Shown: piece after piece, positions 17,101 through 24,292 of the stretch | Layout of the letters: the number at the start of each line of letters is the position of its first letter | Numbering within the stretch: position 1 is the first letter of the stretch | Assembly (NCBI GenBank): GCA_964593555.1 | Contig: CAZQIC010000024.1 | Span: forward strand, 1-41,876 | Direction: 5' to 3' | Length of the DNA: 41,876 nucleotides | Origin: CAZQIC01 sp964593555 | Lineage (GTDB): Bacteria; Bacteroidota; Bacteroidia; JAFLBG01 | The notes under the pieces: model-generated | The model's input: the letters and a program-made list of their open reading frames with translations, nothing else | Told to the model about the DNA's origin: nothing | The model's database searches: none | Translations under genes and position numbers: made by a program

Positions 17101-17762
17101 CTGACTGGAGTAAACGTGATGACATCAAAGCAGAGCTGAAAGTTGATTTGATTATTTTATTAGCCGAAAGCGGTTATCCTCCGGTTGATAGAGATGAAGT
17201 TTACAAAGAGATATTTGAGCAAGCAGAAAATTTTAAGAAATATAAGAAGAGAGAGGAATTAATTACAGTTAAACACAAAGGACACATATATCTTGATACG
17301 AATGATTTTTTAATAGCGGAAGAAGTTTACTATGCCTATAAAAATTTTTCAGCATCATTAGGGCTTGAATTAATTAGTGAAGGTGAATTTATAAAAGGCT
17401 CTTGGATTAGAAAGGGGATATCTTTTATTCAACGAATCTACAAGGGCAAAGAAGCGCAGGAAATTTTTGACAAAGGTAAAAAGGCTTTAGAATTAGCGTA
17501 TTTAGAAAAAACGCAGTCAGAAGTAAATAAAAATAATGCGGAAGCAGCAGCAGCATTTTTAACGTCAATAAGGGACATACCAAATGCCGCATCAATTTTT
17601 GGCTCCTTAGTGATTATTAAAGCTACGGTTAACGGTGTTCCTCAATTATTAACGAGAGTGCTAACAACTGAGCAAGTAATTGAATTAGAGAAAAGCCCTG
17701 AACGAATGAATAACCCTCTTGAATTATTAAATCGGCTCAACGGAAATAACAGATTGGATTAA
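14112..17762 (+). CDS. hsdR: Type I restriction endonuclease/translocase subunit with long C-terminal extension
   Basis: A protein of 1216 residues. The PD-(D/E)XK nuclease is seen as RIPDGVLYINGLPLVVFEFK (D134, E148, K150). The translocase has Walker A GATGCGKS (290-297), DEAH (394-397), FTGTP, and in the second lobe VDMWLTGFDVP and IQTISRVNR. HsdR cuts DNA after ATP-driven translocation by the R-M complex when the site is unmethylated. Known HsdR proteins are about 1000-1050 residues. The last ~150 residues here (from about 1065, FLIAEEVYYAYKNFSASLG onward) look like an added domain of strands and helices that I do not recognise. It is the last gene of the operon, and a terminator follows at 17875. 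Confidence 0.95.
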   Translation: MKFTEAQLEQAFIELLGKEEIPHVFGQAIQRTSEEVLIKKDLKDFLLQQYKAEEITVSEVESIIRDLEKFPASDLYDSNKAIMKLVSDGFLLKREDRSKKDLYVQLIDYTEKDNNHYKIVNQLEIIGYEKRIPDGVLYINGLPLVVFEFKSAIREEATIHDAYVQLTVRYKRDIPELFKYNAFCVISDGVNNKAGSYFAPYEFYYAWRKIEGLTNEVDGIDSLYTLVQGMFNRKRLRDIIHNFIYLPDSSKKNEKIVCRYPQYYAATKLFENIKKHQRPDGDGKGGTYFGATGCGKSFTMLYLTRLLMKSTYFSSPTIILITDRTDLDDQLSGQFTNAKGFIGDETVISVESRAQLRELLQGRNSGGVFLTTIHKFTEDTLLLTDRTNVICISDEAHRSQTNLDQKVRVTEKGVTKTYGFAKYLRDSLPKATYVGFTGTPIDATLDVFGEIIDAYTMTESVKDEITVRIVYEGRAAKVLLNNKKLQEIEEYYSRCAEDGSNEHQIEESKKAMAQMNAIIGDPDRLKDLAKDFVTHYENRVAEGATIKGKAMFVCSSRTIAYEFYKNVIELKPDWAEVKVSEEGTELTDKEKKEIKPMERIKMVMTRGKDDPKELYDILGTKEYRKELDRQFKNVKSNFKIAIVVDMWLTGFDVPFLDTMYIDKPIQRHNLIQTISRVNRKFEGKEKGLVVDYIGIKKQMNLALAQYNKADSQNFEDIQQSIVVVKDHLDLLAKIFHKFDTTKYFKGSALEQLHTLNMAAEFVQVTQELEKRFMYLTKRLKTAYDICLGSDSFSQDERDHIHFYLAVRSIVFKLTKGTAPDTAQMNAKVREMIKEAIESEGVEEIFKLGEENETQIDIFDEDYLAKLDKIKLPNTKIKLLQKLLAKAIDEIRKVNKMMGVDFSKRMQLLVEKYNERKEGDVLRSEVLEEFTDEIIDLYYALKKEKDSFKEMGIDFEEKAFYDILKALAKKYDFVYPDEKLIPLAQKVKDVVDDKAKYTDWSKRDDIKAELKVDLIILLAESGYPPVDRDEVYKEIFEQAENFKKYKKREELITVKHKGHIYLDTNDFLIAEEVYYAYKNFSASLGLELISEGEFIKGSWIRKGISFIQRIYKGKEAQEIFDKGKKALELAYLEKTQSEVNKNNAEAAAAFLTSIRDIPNAASIFGSLVIIKATVNGVPQLLTRVLTTEQVIELEKSPERMNNPLELLNRLNGNNRLD

Positions 17763-17874
17763 GGCAGGGCAATTTTGATGGTCGGCTTCATTTCAAGGTA
17801 TTTTAAATTGTCTATTTTCGCTAAATATGCGTTTATTTGGTTCGATAGTGTTACCTTTCCTTGTACTTAATTTG

Positions 17875-17904
17875 AAAGCCGCTCTCAGTTGAACGGCTTT
17901 TTTT
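17875..17904 (+). terminator. Intrinsic terminator after hsdR
   Basis: AAAGCCG (17875-17881) pairs with CGGCTTT (17894-17900) and runs into a T-tract. It closes the nine-gene transcript that starts at 5447. It lies only 9 bp before the tRNA-Leu gene, so it also insulates the tRNA from readthrough. Confidence 0.85.
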
Positions 17905-17913
17905 ATTGTAATT

Positions 17914-17993
17914 GCGCACGTGGCGGAATTGGTATACGCGCAGGTCTCAGAAGCCTGTGGGCAACCGTAGGAGTTCGAGTCTCCTCGTGCGCA
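17914..17993 (+). tRNA. tRNA-Leu (anticodon CAG)
   Basis: The acceptor arms GCGCACG (17914-17920) and CGTGCGC pair fully. The D-arm has GCGGAATTGG, and the anticodon stem CAGGT/GCCTG holds the loop CTCAGAA with anticodon CAG. An extended variable arm typical of leucine tRNAs is present. The T-arm is AGGAG-TTCGAGT-CTCCT. The discriminator is A, and the CCA end is not encoded (ACCC follows). tRNA-Leu genes are frequent integration sites in Bacteroidota, but the accessory region lies on the 5' side here, and no copy of the tRNA 3' end was found elsewhere in the window. Confidence 0.95.
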
Positions 17994-18006
17994 CCCATTA
18001 GAAGAA

Positions 18007-18033
18007 AGCTCAGCTCAAAAGACTGGGCTTTTT
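18007..18033 (+). terminator. Intrinsic terminator after tRNA-Leu
   Basis: AGCTCAG (18007-18013) pairs with CTGGGCT (18023-18029, one G-T wobble) around a 9-base loop, followed by a T-tract. It is placed 14 bp after the tRNA. Confidence 0.8.
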
Positions 18034-18430
18034 CGCTTTACGGAGTACTTAACTGACCAAGGCACGATTCTGATATCGGTGACTGCTTAAGTACATTTAA
18101 ATAAGAGGACAAGAAGCCTACTTGTCTGCAAGCAGCTTTATTCCATTGCTCTACCATCTCGATCTTATCTCACCAAATTATAAAAATCGCAAATTTTCTT
18201 AATCTGAATTAGTTGAAAAAAATTACCACTGTAAAAAGAAGAGCCTATTGCAAAATGTAGAATTCGGTTCTCACTTTGTACTTTTTTGCCACGACTAAAT
18301 TTAAAAAAGTATTGAATTTTAGATTGTATGGTGAATTAAATTGATGGCATAAATTTTATGCTATAATAGTTCAATAACAGAAAGTAGTAGTGTGGAAACT
18401 TTAGGAACAAAACATTATAATGCTAAGCAT
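18034..18430. other. Intergenic stretch with two inverted repeats, no gene seen
   Basis: No convincing coding frame, RNA gene or promoter was found in the 397 bases between the tRNA terminator and the lipoprotein gene. Two symmetries are present. GTACTTAA (18045-18052) is complementary to TTAAGTAC (18087-18094). GACAAG (18108-18113) pairs with CTTGTC (18121-18126) around a 7-base loop. On the minus strand, the bases near 18135-18165 read like a D-arm (ATGGTAGAGCA), but no full tRNA can be folded. This may be a decayed tRNA or an unrecognised small RNA. Confidence 0.4.
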
Positions 18431-18628
18431 ATGAAAAAGATGTTGCTGATTCATGTAGTTGTTTTCTTCTTCATCGCTTGTGATACAAGCCCGCAAGGTA
18501 ATAATCCTGCTGGTAAGGCTAGGGCAAACGATACTGATCAGTTTAATACTAAAAGGACCGGAGATCAAAATCAGAACACAAATAATCATATAAATAATAT
18601 TTCAACACAGGACAGCACTGCGAAATAA
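18431..18628 (+). CDS. Small putative lipoprotein
   Basis: A protein of 65 residues from ATG 18431 (MKKMLLIHVVVFFFIACDTS). A positively charged start, a hydrophobic stretch and a Cys at residue 18 (FIAC) form a lipoprotein signal, although the -3 position is Phe rather than the usual Leu. The mature part is short, polar and low in complexity (Asn, Gln, Thr, Asp). No function can be assigned. It stands alone, 95 bp before the cyanophycin genes. A start at 18392 is possible but would place extra residues before the signal peptide. Confidence 0.55.
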   Translation: MKKMLLIHVVVFFFIACDTSPQGNNPAGKARANDTDQFNTKRTGDQNQNTNNHINNISTQDSTAK

Positions 18629-18723
18629 TACCGTTAAGAAAACTAAATATTTCTTCTGGAGAAATGATGGCTTGTTATAAAATATTTGTAGGTGTGCTCA
18701 CAACAAAATATGTGATTTAATTT

Positions 18724-19185
18724 ATGGAATTAATACGTATAGAAAAACTGCAAAATGCTAGTTCATGGTCAGATATAAATGCTAAAGTGATTATGCTAAC
18801 AGTTGATACAAAGAAATATAATAATCTTACTACCAATAATATTAATGAATTCTCGAGTAATCTCGAAAAAATATTGCCTACTCTTTATAACCTTAAGTAC
18901 AAATTCCCATATAAAATGAAACGGGGAATTCCGGTGGAAGAAGTGATCGGAGAAGTTGCAAAAGAGTTACAGGTTTTGGCAGGATTAACTTCTGAGTACA
19001 TAATAACAGATAAAATCCATAGTAGTTTGTGCCAGATAACTTTTTCGTACACAGAAGAAAGTGCAGGTGTTTTTGCGGGAAAGAAAGCTGTTGAAATTGT
19101 GGAGACCCTAGTACAGGGAAAACAATATCATAATATCGAATTAGATATTCATGCGTTGGCAGAAAAAATAATACAATACAAATAA
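18724..19185 (+). CDS. Free-standing homologue of the cyanophycin synthetase N-terminal domain
   Basis: A protein of 153 residues that aligns by eye with residues 1-150 of the two cyanophycin synthetases in this window. Shared features are the opening LIRIEKLQNASSWS versus LDLKTLRGPNYWS, the RGIPVEEVIGEVAKELQVLAG segment, and SAGVFAGKKAVEIVETL versus RAGVFAGETAFRIVESL. It resembles the CphA2-like protein more than its own neighbour. The ATP-grasp and Mur-ligase parts are absent, and the next gene begins 27 bp later. In cyanophycin synthetase this domain holds the growing polymer, so a free copy could bind cyanophycin, act as a primer anchor or regulate the enzyme. That role is inferred. Confidence 0.7.
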   Translation: MELIRIEKLQNASSWSDINAKVIMLTVDTKKYNNLTTNNINEFSSNLEKILPTLYNLKYKFPYKMKRGIPVEEVIGEVAKELQVLAGLTSEYIITDKIHSSLCQITFSYTEESAGVFAGKKAVEIVETLVQGKQYHNIELDIHALAEKIIQYK

Positions 19186-19212
19186 AAAATAATCTAGAAA
19201 AATATAGTCCTT

Positions 19213-21891
19213 ATGAAGTTGCTTGATCTAAAAACGTTGCGTGGGCCTAATTACTGGTCAATCGATTGGCATAATATTACTGAAACAAAATTGGATATAG
19301 AAGAGTTGGAAGAACTTCCTACAAATAAAATTAAAGGATTTTCTGAACGCTTGTTTTCTGCGTTACCTTCTTTGTATACACATTTTTGTTCTGAAGGTCA
19401 TGAAGGCGGCTTTCTGAAACGAGTACAGGAGGGAACGTGGATGGCGCATGTTGTGGAACATGTAGCACTTGAATTGCAATCCCTTGCTGAAATGAAATGT
19501 GTATTTGGACGTACACGATCTTCGGATAAAAAAGGAGTTTATTATGTAGCCTTTTCTCATGAAATTCCTCAGGCTGGGCAATATGCTATAAAAGCGGCCA
19601 TACGTATAGTTGAACACATAATCGCCAACAAAGATTATAATGTGTCAGAAGATATAGAAGAATTAAAAATAATTAAATCCAAAAGAGGAATTGGAGTAAC
19701 TACAGCGGCAATTATCGAAGAAGCAAAAAGGCGTCATATTCCTTTCCGGAAAATAAATGAAGGCTCAATGTATATTCTTGGACAAGGTGCCCATCAGCGA
19801 AGAATAAGCGCTTCCATGGCTTGCACCACCAGCGGAATTGGTGTTGACGCAGCATGTGATAAAGAGCAAACAAAACGAATGCTTCACAAAGCATATATTC
19901 CTGTACCGGGCGGAGAATTGGTCGTCTCACCCGAGGAACTGAAAGAAAGTATCTTAGAATTAGGATATCCGTTAGTAATTAAACCTCTTAACGGAAATCA
20001 TGGAAAAGGAGTAACTGTAAATATAAAAACGGAGGGAGATGCAATATTAGCTTTTAATAAAGCAGCTGAAATATCCGAGATAGTAATAGTGGAACGTTTT
20101 ATTCAAGGGGAAGATTTTCGTTTGCTTGTTATAAATAACAAATTTGTTGCAGCTGCAAAACGGACGCCAGCTATGATAAAAGGCGATGGGCATTCTACCA
20201 TTAGAGAATTAGTGGAAGCCTTAAATAAGGATCCAAACAGAGGTGATGGTCATGCAAAAGCATTGACAGCTGTTAAAATAGATGCATCAACAGAGAAAAT
20301 TTTAGCACAAAAAGGATTAAGCCCGGAATCGGTTCCTGCTAACGAAGAAACGGTTTTCCTAAAGGATACCGCGAATCTCAGTGCCGGAGGAACGTCTACT
20401 GATGTCACAGATATTATTCATCCTAATAATATTTTATTAGCGGAACGTATTTCAAGAATAATTAATCTTAATATATGTGGAATTGATATTGTTGCTAAGG
20501 ATATAGCAAAACCTCTGATGCAGGATAACGGTGCTGTAATTGAAGTTAATGCGTGTCCGGGATTACGTATGCATCTTAACCCTTCGCATGGCAAAGCACG
20601 TAATGTAGCTGAGCCGATTGTCTCCATGTTATTTCCAAAGGAAACACCATCACGTATTCCCATTGTAGCTGTAACCGGAACAAATGGCAAAACCACTACC
20701 ACACGTTTAATAGCACACATAGCAAAAACAGCAGGTAAAAAGGTTGGGTACACAACTACTGATGCTATTTATATAAATAATGAAGTAGTAACTCATGGTG
20801 ATTGTACGGGAGAATCGAGCGCAGAAACAGTTTTAACCGATGCTATTGTCGACTTTGCAGTACTTGAATGTGCACGTGGCGGTATATTAAGAGCAGGTTT
20901 AGGTTTCGATCAGTGTGATATTAGTATTGTTACTAACGTAGCCGAAGATCATTTAGGCTTAGATGGTGTAAACTCTCTTAGCGATATGGCGCGCATAAAA
21001 TCTGTTGTTGCCGAAAGTACTGCCAAAGATGGTTATACCATTTTGAATGCAGAAGATGATGAAGTGTTTTTTATGGGGGATTATGTAAAATGTAATATCG
21101 CATTGTTTGCATTAAACTCTAAGAATGAAAGGATAGAAAGGCATTGTAACAGGGGCGGACTTGCCGCGTTTGTTGAAAACGACGAGGTGATAATCAGGAA
21201 AGGGAATTGGTCTAATGCCATTTGTCATGTTAATGATATTCCTTTGACATTCTCAGGCAGAGCAGAATGTATGGTGAAAAATGTTTTGGCTGCTGTTTTG
21301 TCGGCAACTATATATAATTTTAATATTAACACTATAAAAACAGCGTTGTGTTCATTTTACCCTTCTCCTCAGAATACTCCCGGGAGGTTCAATATTTTTG
21401 AGTTTAAAAAATATAGTATCATGGTAGATTATGCGCATAATCCCCATGCAATGCTTGAACTAAAAAAGTTTTTGGATCGTACGGAAGCATCTCGAAAAAT
21501 AGGAATAATAACTGCTCCAGGTGACAGGCGCGATGAAGACATAATACAGGTGGGTTTTTACTCAGCTCAAATGTTTGATGAAATCATTATAAGATTGGAT
21601 GAAGATTTGAGAGGGAGAACATCGGAAGAATTAACCGCTCTTTTACAAAAAGGTATTCAAACTGCTAACCCGCTCATTCCCGTTTCTATTATAGCGTCTG
21701 AAGAAGATGCCATTTTACACGCAGCACACAATGCAAAACCGGGAACGTTTATTACTTCGCTTACAGAAAAAGTATGGAAAACAATTGACTATGTAGAAGC
21801 ACTCAGAAAAACTGAAGTAAATAATAAGATTGTGCAGTTGAATGTTTTATCACCGGAAGAGCCTGTTTTGCAATTTGAAAATGCTGTATGA
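19213..21891 (+). CDS. cphA: Cyanophycin synthetase
   Basis: A protein of 892 residues, a normal family length. It builds cyanophycin, a poly-aspartate chain with arginine side groups, from Asp, Arg and ATP. The N-domain spans about 1-160. The ATP-grasp domain that adds Asp follows (IKPLNGNHGKGVTV near 256-269, EVNACPGLR near 444-452). The Mur-ligase domain that adds Arg has an intact P-loop GTNGKTTTT (489-497), LECARGGILR, TNVAEDHLG and the C-terminal DYAHNPHAM. All three active parts look intact. The stop overlaps the cyanophycinase start (ATGA), so synthesis and breakdown genes are translated together. The product forms cytoplasmic nitrogen-storage granules. Confidence 0.95.
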   Translation: MKLLDLKTLRGPNYWSIDWHNITETKLDIEELEELPTNKIKGFSERLFSALPSLYTHFCSEGHEGGFLKRVQEGTWMAHVVEHVALELQSLAEMKCVFGRTRSSDKKGVYYVAFSHEIPQAGQYAIKAAIRIVEHIIANKDYNVSEDIEELKIIKSKRGIGVTTAAIIEEAKRRHIPFRKINEGSMYILGQGAHQRRISASMACTTSGIGVDAACDKEQTKRMLHKAYIPVPGGELVVSPEELKESILELGYPLVIKPLNGNHGKGVTVNIKTEGDAILAFNKAAEISEIVIVERFIQGEDFRLLVINNKFVAAAKRTPAMIKGDGHSTIRELVEALNKDPNRGDGHAKALTAVKIDASTEKILAQKGLSPESVPANEETVFLKDTANLSAGGTSTDVTDIIHPNNILLAERISRIINLNICGIDIVAKDIAKPLMQDNGAVIEVNACPGLRMHLNPSHGKARNVAEPIVSMLFPKETPSRIPIVAVTGTNGKTTTTRLIAHIAKTAGKKVGYTTTDAIYINNEVVTHGDCTGESSAETVLTDAIVDFAVLECARGGILRAGLGFDQCDISIVTNVAEDHLGLDGVNSLSDMARIKSVVAESTAKDGYTILNAEDDEVFFMGDYVKCNIALFALNSKNERIERHCNRGGLAAFVENDEVIIRKGNWSNAICHVNDIPLTFSGRAECMVKNVLAAVLSATIYNFNINTIKTALCSFYPSPQNTPGRFNIFEFKKYSIMVDYAHNPHAMLELKKFLDRTEASRKIGIITAPGDRRDEDIIQVGFYSAQMFDEIIIRLDEDLRGRTSEELTALLQKGIQTANPLIPVSIIASEEDAILHAAHNAKPGTFITSLTEKVWKTIDYVEALRKTEVNNKIVQLNVLSPEEPVLQFENAV

Positions 21892-22679
21892 GGCATAGGC
21901 CCAGAGGTATATTAATTCCAATAGGAGGGAATGAAAATGAATCCATTTTATCCCGCATAATTGAAGAGACGCGTAAGCGCAATCCTATTATCGAAATTAT
22001 TACTGTTGCAACAAGTCATCATGAAGAAACATCAGATGCCTACTTTTCAGTATTTGACGACCTGGGGCTAACTATTAGGGAAATATATATAGAGAAAAGG
22101 AGCGAGACGGAAGATTTTATGAAAAGAATAGAATCTTGCGATGGTGTTCTTTTTAGCGGTGGCAACCAGTTAAAATTAACAACGATGTTTGGAGGTACTG
22201 ATTTCCTAAGGTTATTAAAAGACAGGTATTATAATGACGACAATTTTGTAATTGCCGGAACAAGTGCTGGAGCTGCGGCTATGTCAAACACAATGATAAT
22301 AAAAGGAGGGAGTGAAGATGCTTTGATAAAAGGTAAATTGCAACTCACTAACGGTCTGGATTTTATCAATAATGTTTTAATTGATACTCATTTTACTGAA
22401 CGGGGACGTTTTGGAAGATTAATACAAACAGTTGCTGCTAACCCCGGTGTATTGGGTTTAGGTTTTGGTGAAGATACCGGAGCGGTTATTTATAATGGAA
22501 ATGAATTGGAGGTTATAGGTTCTGGTCTTGCAGTAATTGCCGACGGTTTAAATATAAAATATTCTAATATGACTGACATAGGGGATGGAGACCCCATCAC
22601 TGTAGAAGGAATCACTCTTCATGTTTTAGGTGGAAAAGAAATTTTTTCTTTATCAGAGCGTAGAATTTTGAGGTCCTGA
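21888..22679 (+). CDS. cphB: Cyanophycinase
   Basis: A protein of 263 residues of the peptidase family S51. The nucleophile S126 lies in AGTSAGAAAMS. DTHFTERGRFGRL (166-178) with H168 matches the second conserved block, and LFSGGNQLKL the third. It cuts cyanophycin into beta-Asp-Arg dipeptides in the cytoplasm. The gene is coupled to cphA by a 4-bp overlap, and the transporter gene starts 1 bp after its stop. Isoaspartyl dipeptidases that finish the pathway are not in this operon. Confidence 0.93.
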   Translation: MRHRPRGILIPIGGNENESILSRIIEETRKRNPIIEIITVATSHHEETSDAYFSVFDDLGLTIREIYIEKRSETEDFMKRIESCDGVLFSGGNQLKLTTMFGGTDFLRLLKDRYYNDDNFVIAGTSAGAAAMSNTMIIKGGSEDALIKGKLQLTNGLDFINNVLIDTHFTERGRFGRLIQTVAANPGVLGLGFGEDTGAVIYNGNELEVIGSGLAVIADGLNIKYSNMTDIGDGDPITVEGITLHVLGGKEIFSLSERRILRS

Positions 22680-22680
22680 T

Positions 22681-22938
22681 ATGAACCTGACAACCATCAT
22701 TGGTATTTCAGCCAGTTTTTTCACAGCAATTGCTTTGGTACCCCAATTGATTAAATTGATAAAAGAAAAAAAAGCGGAAGGCCTTTCACTCGGAATGTTA
22801 AGTGCATTGCTTGCCGGACTAAGTCTATGGATATATTACGGACACCTAAAAAAGGACTGGCTGATAATTATCTCCAACTCGGTTTCTTTGCTTTTCAATA
22901 TAGTCACTGCAGTCTTAACGTTGAAATATAAAAAGTAG
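22681..22938 (+). CDS. SemiSWEET-type small membrane transporter
   Basis: A protein of 85 residues with three predicted membrane helices (about 4-22, 37-54, 61-80) and the PQ-loop motif ALVPQLIKL (P21, Q22) of the SemiSWEET/MtN3 family. Family members work as dimers and move small sugars across the inner membrane; some PQ-loop proteins carry amino acids. It starts 1 bp after the cyanophycinase stop, so it shares that transcript. This is an unusual partner and hints at transport of a small metabolite linked to cyanophycin turnover. Confidence 0.85.
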   Translation: MNLTTIIGISASFFTAIALVPQLIKLIKEKKAEGLSLGMLSALLAGLSLWIYYGHLKKDWLIIISNSVSLLFNIVTAVLTLKYKK

Positions 22939-22964
22939 TCTGAGTTTTTAATCTTATCATTTGC

Positions 22965-24137
22965 TCATTCAACTTTAGTTTTTTTCTTTTCTTTTTCTCC
23001 CTTTTTATTCCCTCCAAACACTTTTTGCAAAAATGTTTTCTTTTCAGGAGTGTCTTCCACTTTTCCAATATCAATAGTGGAATCTATAGAAGGCTGCAAT
23101 GCAAATACAAAGGCATTTTTTAATATGTAACTTACTGCAGTCCATAAGCCAGCGTCAGGATTCGTAAATCGGCCTTCAATTGGAAGTTTAGTAGCTACCT
23201 GTTTTTTTCTTTGATTTTCGAATATTTCTTTCACCCCCGATACAACATTCCCCCACACGATCTGCCTTAAATTCCCCTCCTTGGCAACTTTCATATCTTT
23301 TATTAGTGGTTTTACATAACCTTTAAAGGCATTATCCTTGGCCGCAAATTCAGTATATAATCCAAAGGTTCCTTTTTCTACTTTGAATTTTCCATACGCC
23401 TCAAAGAAATTATTTAAATAAGTCATGTCTACATTATTAATTTCTGCATTTAGATCAAATGTTGGTTGTTTCTCCAGGGGATTAAGTTTTATATTAAGAT
23501 TTAATTTTCCATTATAAATATCTCCGCTAGCCTTTATAGTAGAAGGTAATACTGTGTTACTGTCGTTTACATTTGAGAAATTGTCGGCCTTAACCTGGAT
23601 ATTAGTTATGGGTATATCTATGCGAGGTGTGCTGTAAGGATCTACAAAATGAATTTGTCCATTGTTGATTTGAAAATGATTAATAGTTAGAGGCATGAGC
23701 TTTTTTAGCACTTCGCTGAAATCTGCAGTATCTTTTTTAACATCCTCACCCTCGTGCTTACCTTTTACAAAATTCAGAAACGGGTTTTCTACCGAAATTT
23801 CTCCTACAATACTACCTTTGAAAAGTGATTTCCATTCAATAGAAAGGTCAATTACTGAAGTTGTAAAAAAAGGAATACTGTCTTGTTGTTTAGTGACAGT
23901 ATCAATTTTAACAATTTTAAGATTATTAATTTTATATGCACCTCTGATAAGAGCCAGATCAATATCTTCTACATGGCCATAGTATTCTTTAATTTCGCTC
24001 AACGTTTTGTTAACGTATTTAAGTACAACATATGGCAGTGCCAATCGGACAATAATGAGAAGGGCTAAAATCGACAGAAGAATTATTTTCCATTTTTTTC
24101 TTCTTGGCTTTGCTTTGTTTACCAATTCATTATCCAT
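22965..24137 (-). CDS. DUF748/AsmA-like envelope protein
   Basis: A protein of 390 residues with one N-terminal membrane helix (about 16-34, IILLSILALLIIVRLALPYV) after a basic start. A periplasmic part with repeated beta-strand signatures follows (INNLKIVKID, IVGEISVENPFLNFV, INHFQINNGQIHFVDPYS). These match DUF748 and AsmA-like bridge proteins, which line the space between inner and outer membrane and are linked to lipid transport or envelope assembly. The end is Lys/Glu-rich. It converges on the SemiSWEET gene with a 26-bp gap. No operon partner is obvious. Confidence 0.75.
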   Translation of the reverse strand: MDNELVNKAKPRRKKWKIILLSILALLIIVRLALPYVVLKYVNKTLSEIKEYYGHVEDIDLALIRGAYKINNLKIVKIDTVTKQQDSIPFFTTSVIDLSIEWKSLFKGSIVGEISVENPFLNFVKGKHEGEDVKKDTADFSEVLKKLMPLTINHFQINNGQIHFVDPYSTPRIDIPITNIQVKADNFSNVNDSNTVLPSTIKASGDIYNGKLNLNIKLNPLEKQPTFDLNAEINNVDMTYLNNFFEAYGKFKVEKGTFGLYTEFAAKDNAFKGYVKPLIKDMKVAKEGNLRQIVWGNVVSGVKEIFENQRKKQVATKLPIEGRFTNPDAGLWTAVSYILKNAFVFALQPSIDSTIDIGKVEDTPEKKTFLQKVFGGNKKGEKEKKKTKVE

Positions 24138-24292
24138 AGCTAATAAATAAATTATACAATATAACCACTACCCAATTTTATAAGTTGTATCTAGGTTCAA
24201 ATCTAAAGGATGTAATACTTTTCGAAGGTTCCACCAGAGGTTGAATTCAGGTACAGTTTTTACCATCACTAGAATGATTTAAAAATTTAAGT

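Noticed and set aside
17914..17993. tRNA-Leu as the attachment site of the accessory region
   Set aside because: The region lies on the 5' side of the tRNA, whereas tyrosine integrases normally use the 3' end, and no second copy of the 3' end was found in the window.
19331..20753. Reverse-strand open frames inside cphA
   Set aside because: They are shadows of the plus-strand gene with no start signals or recognisable motifs.
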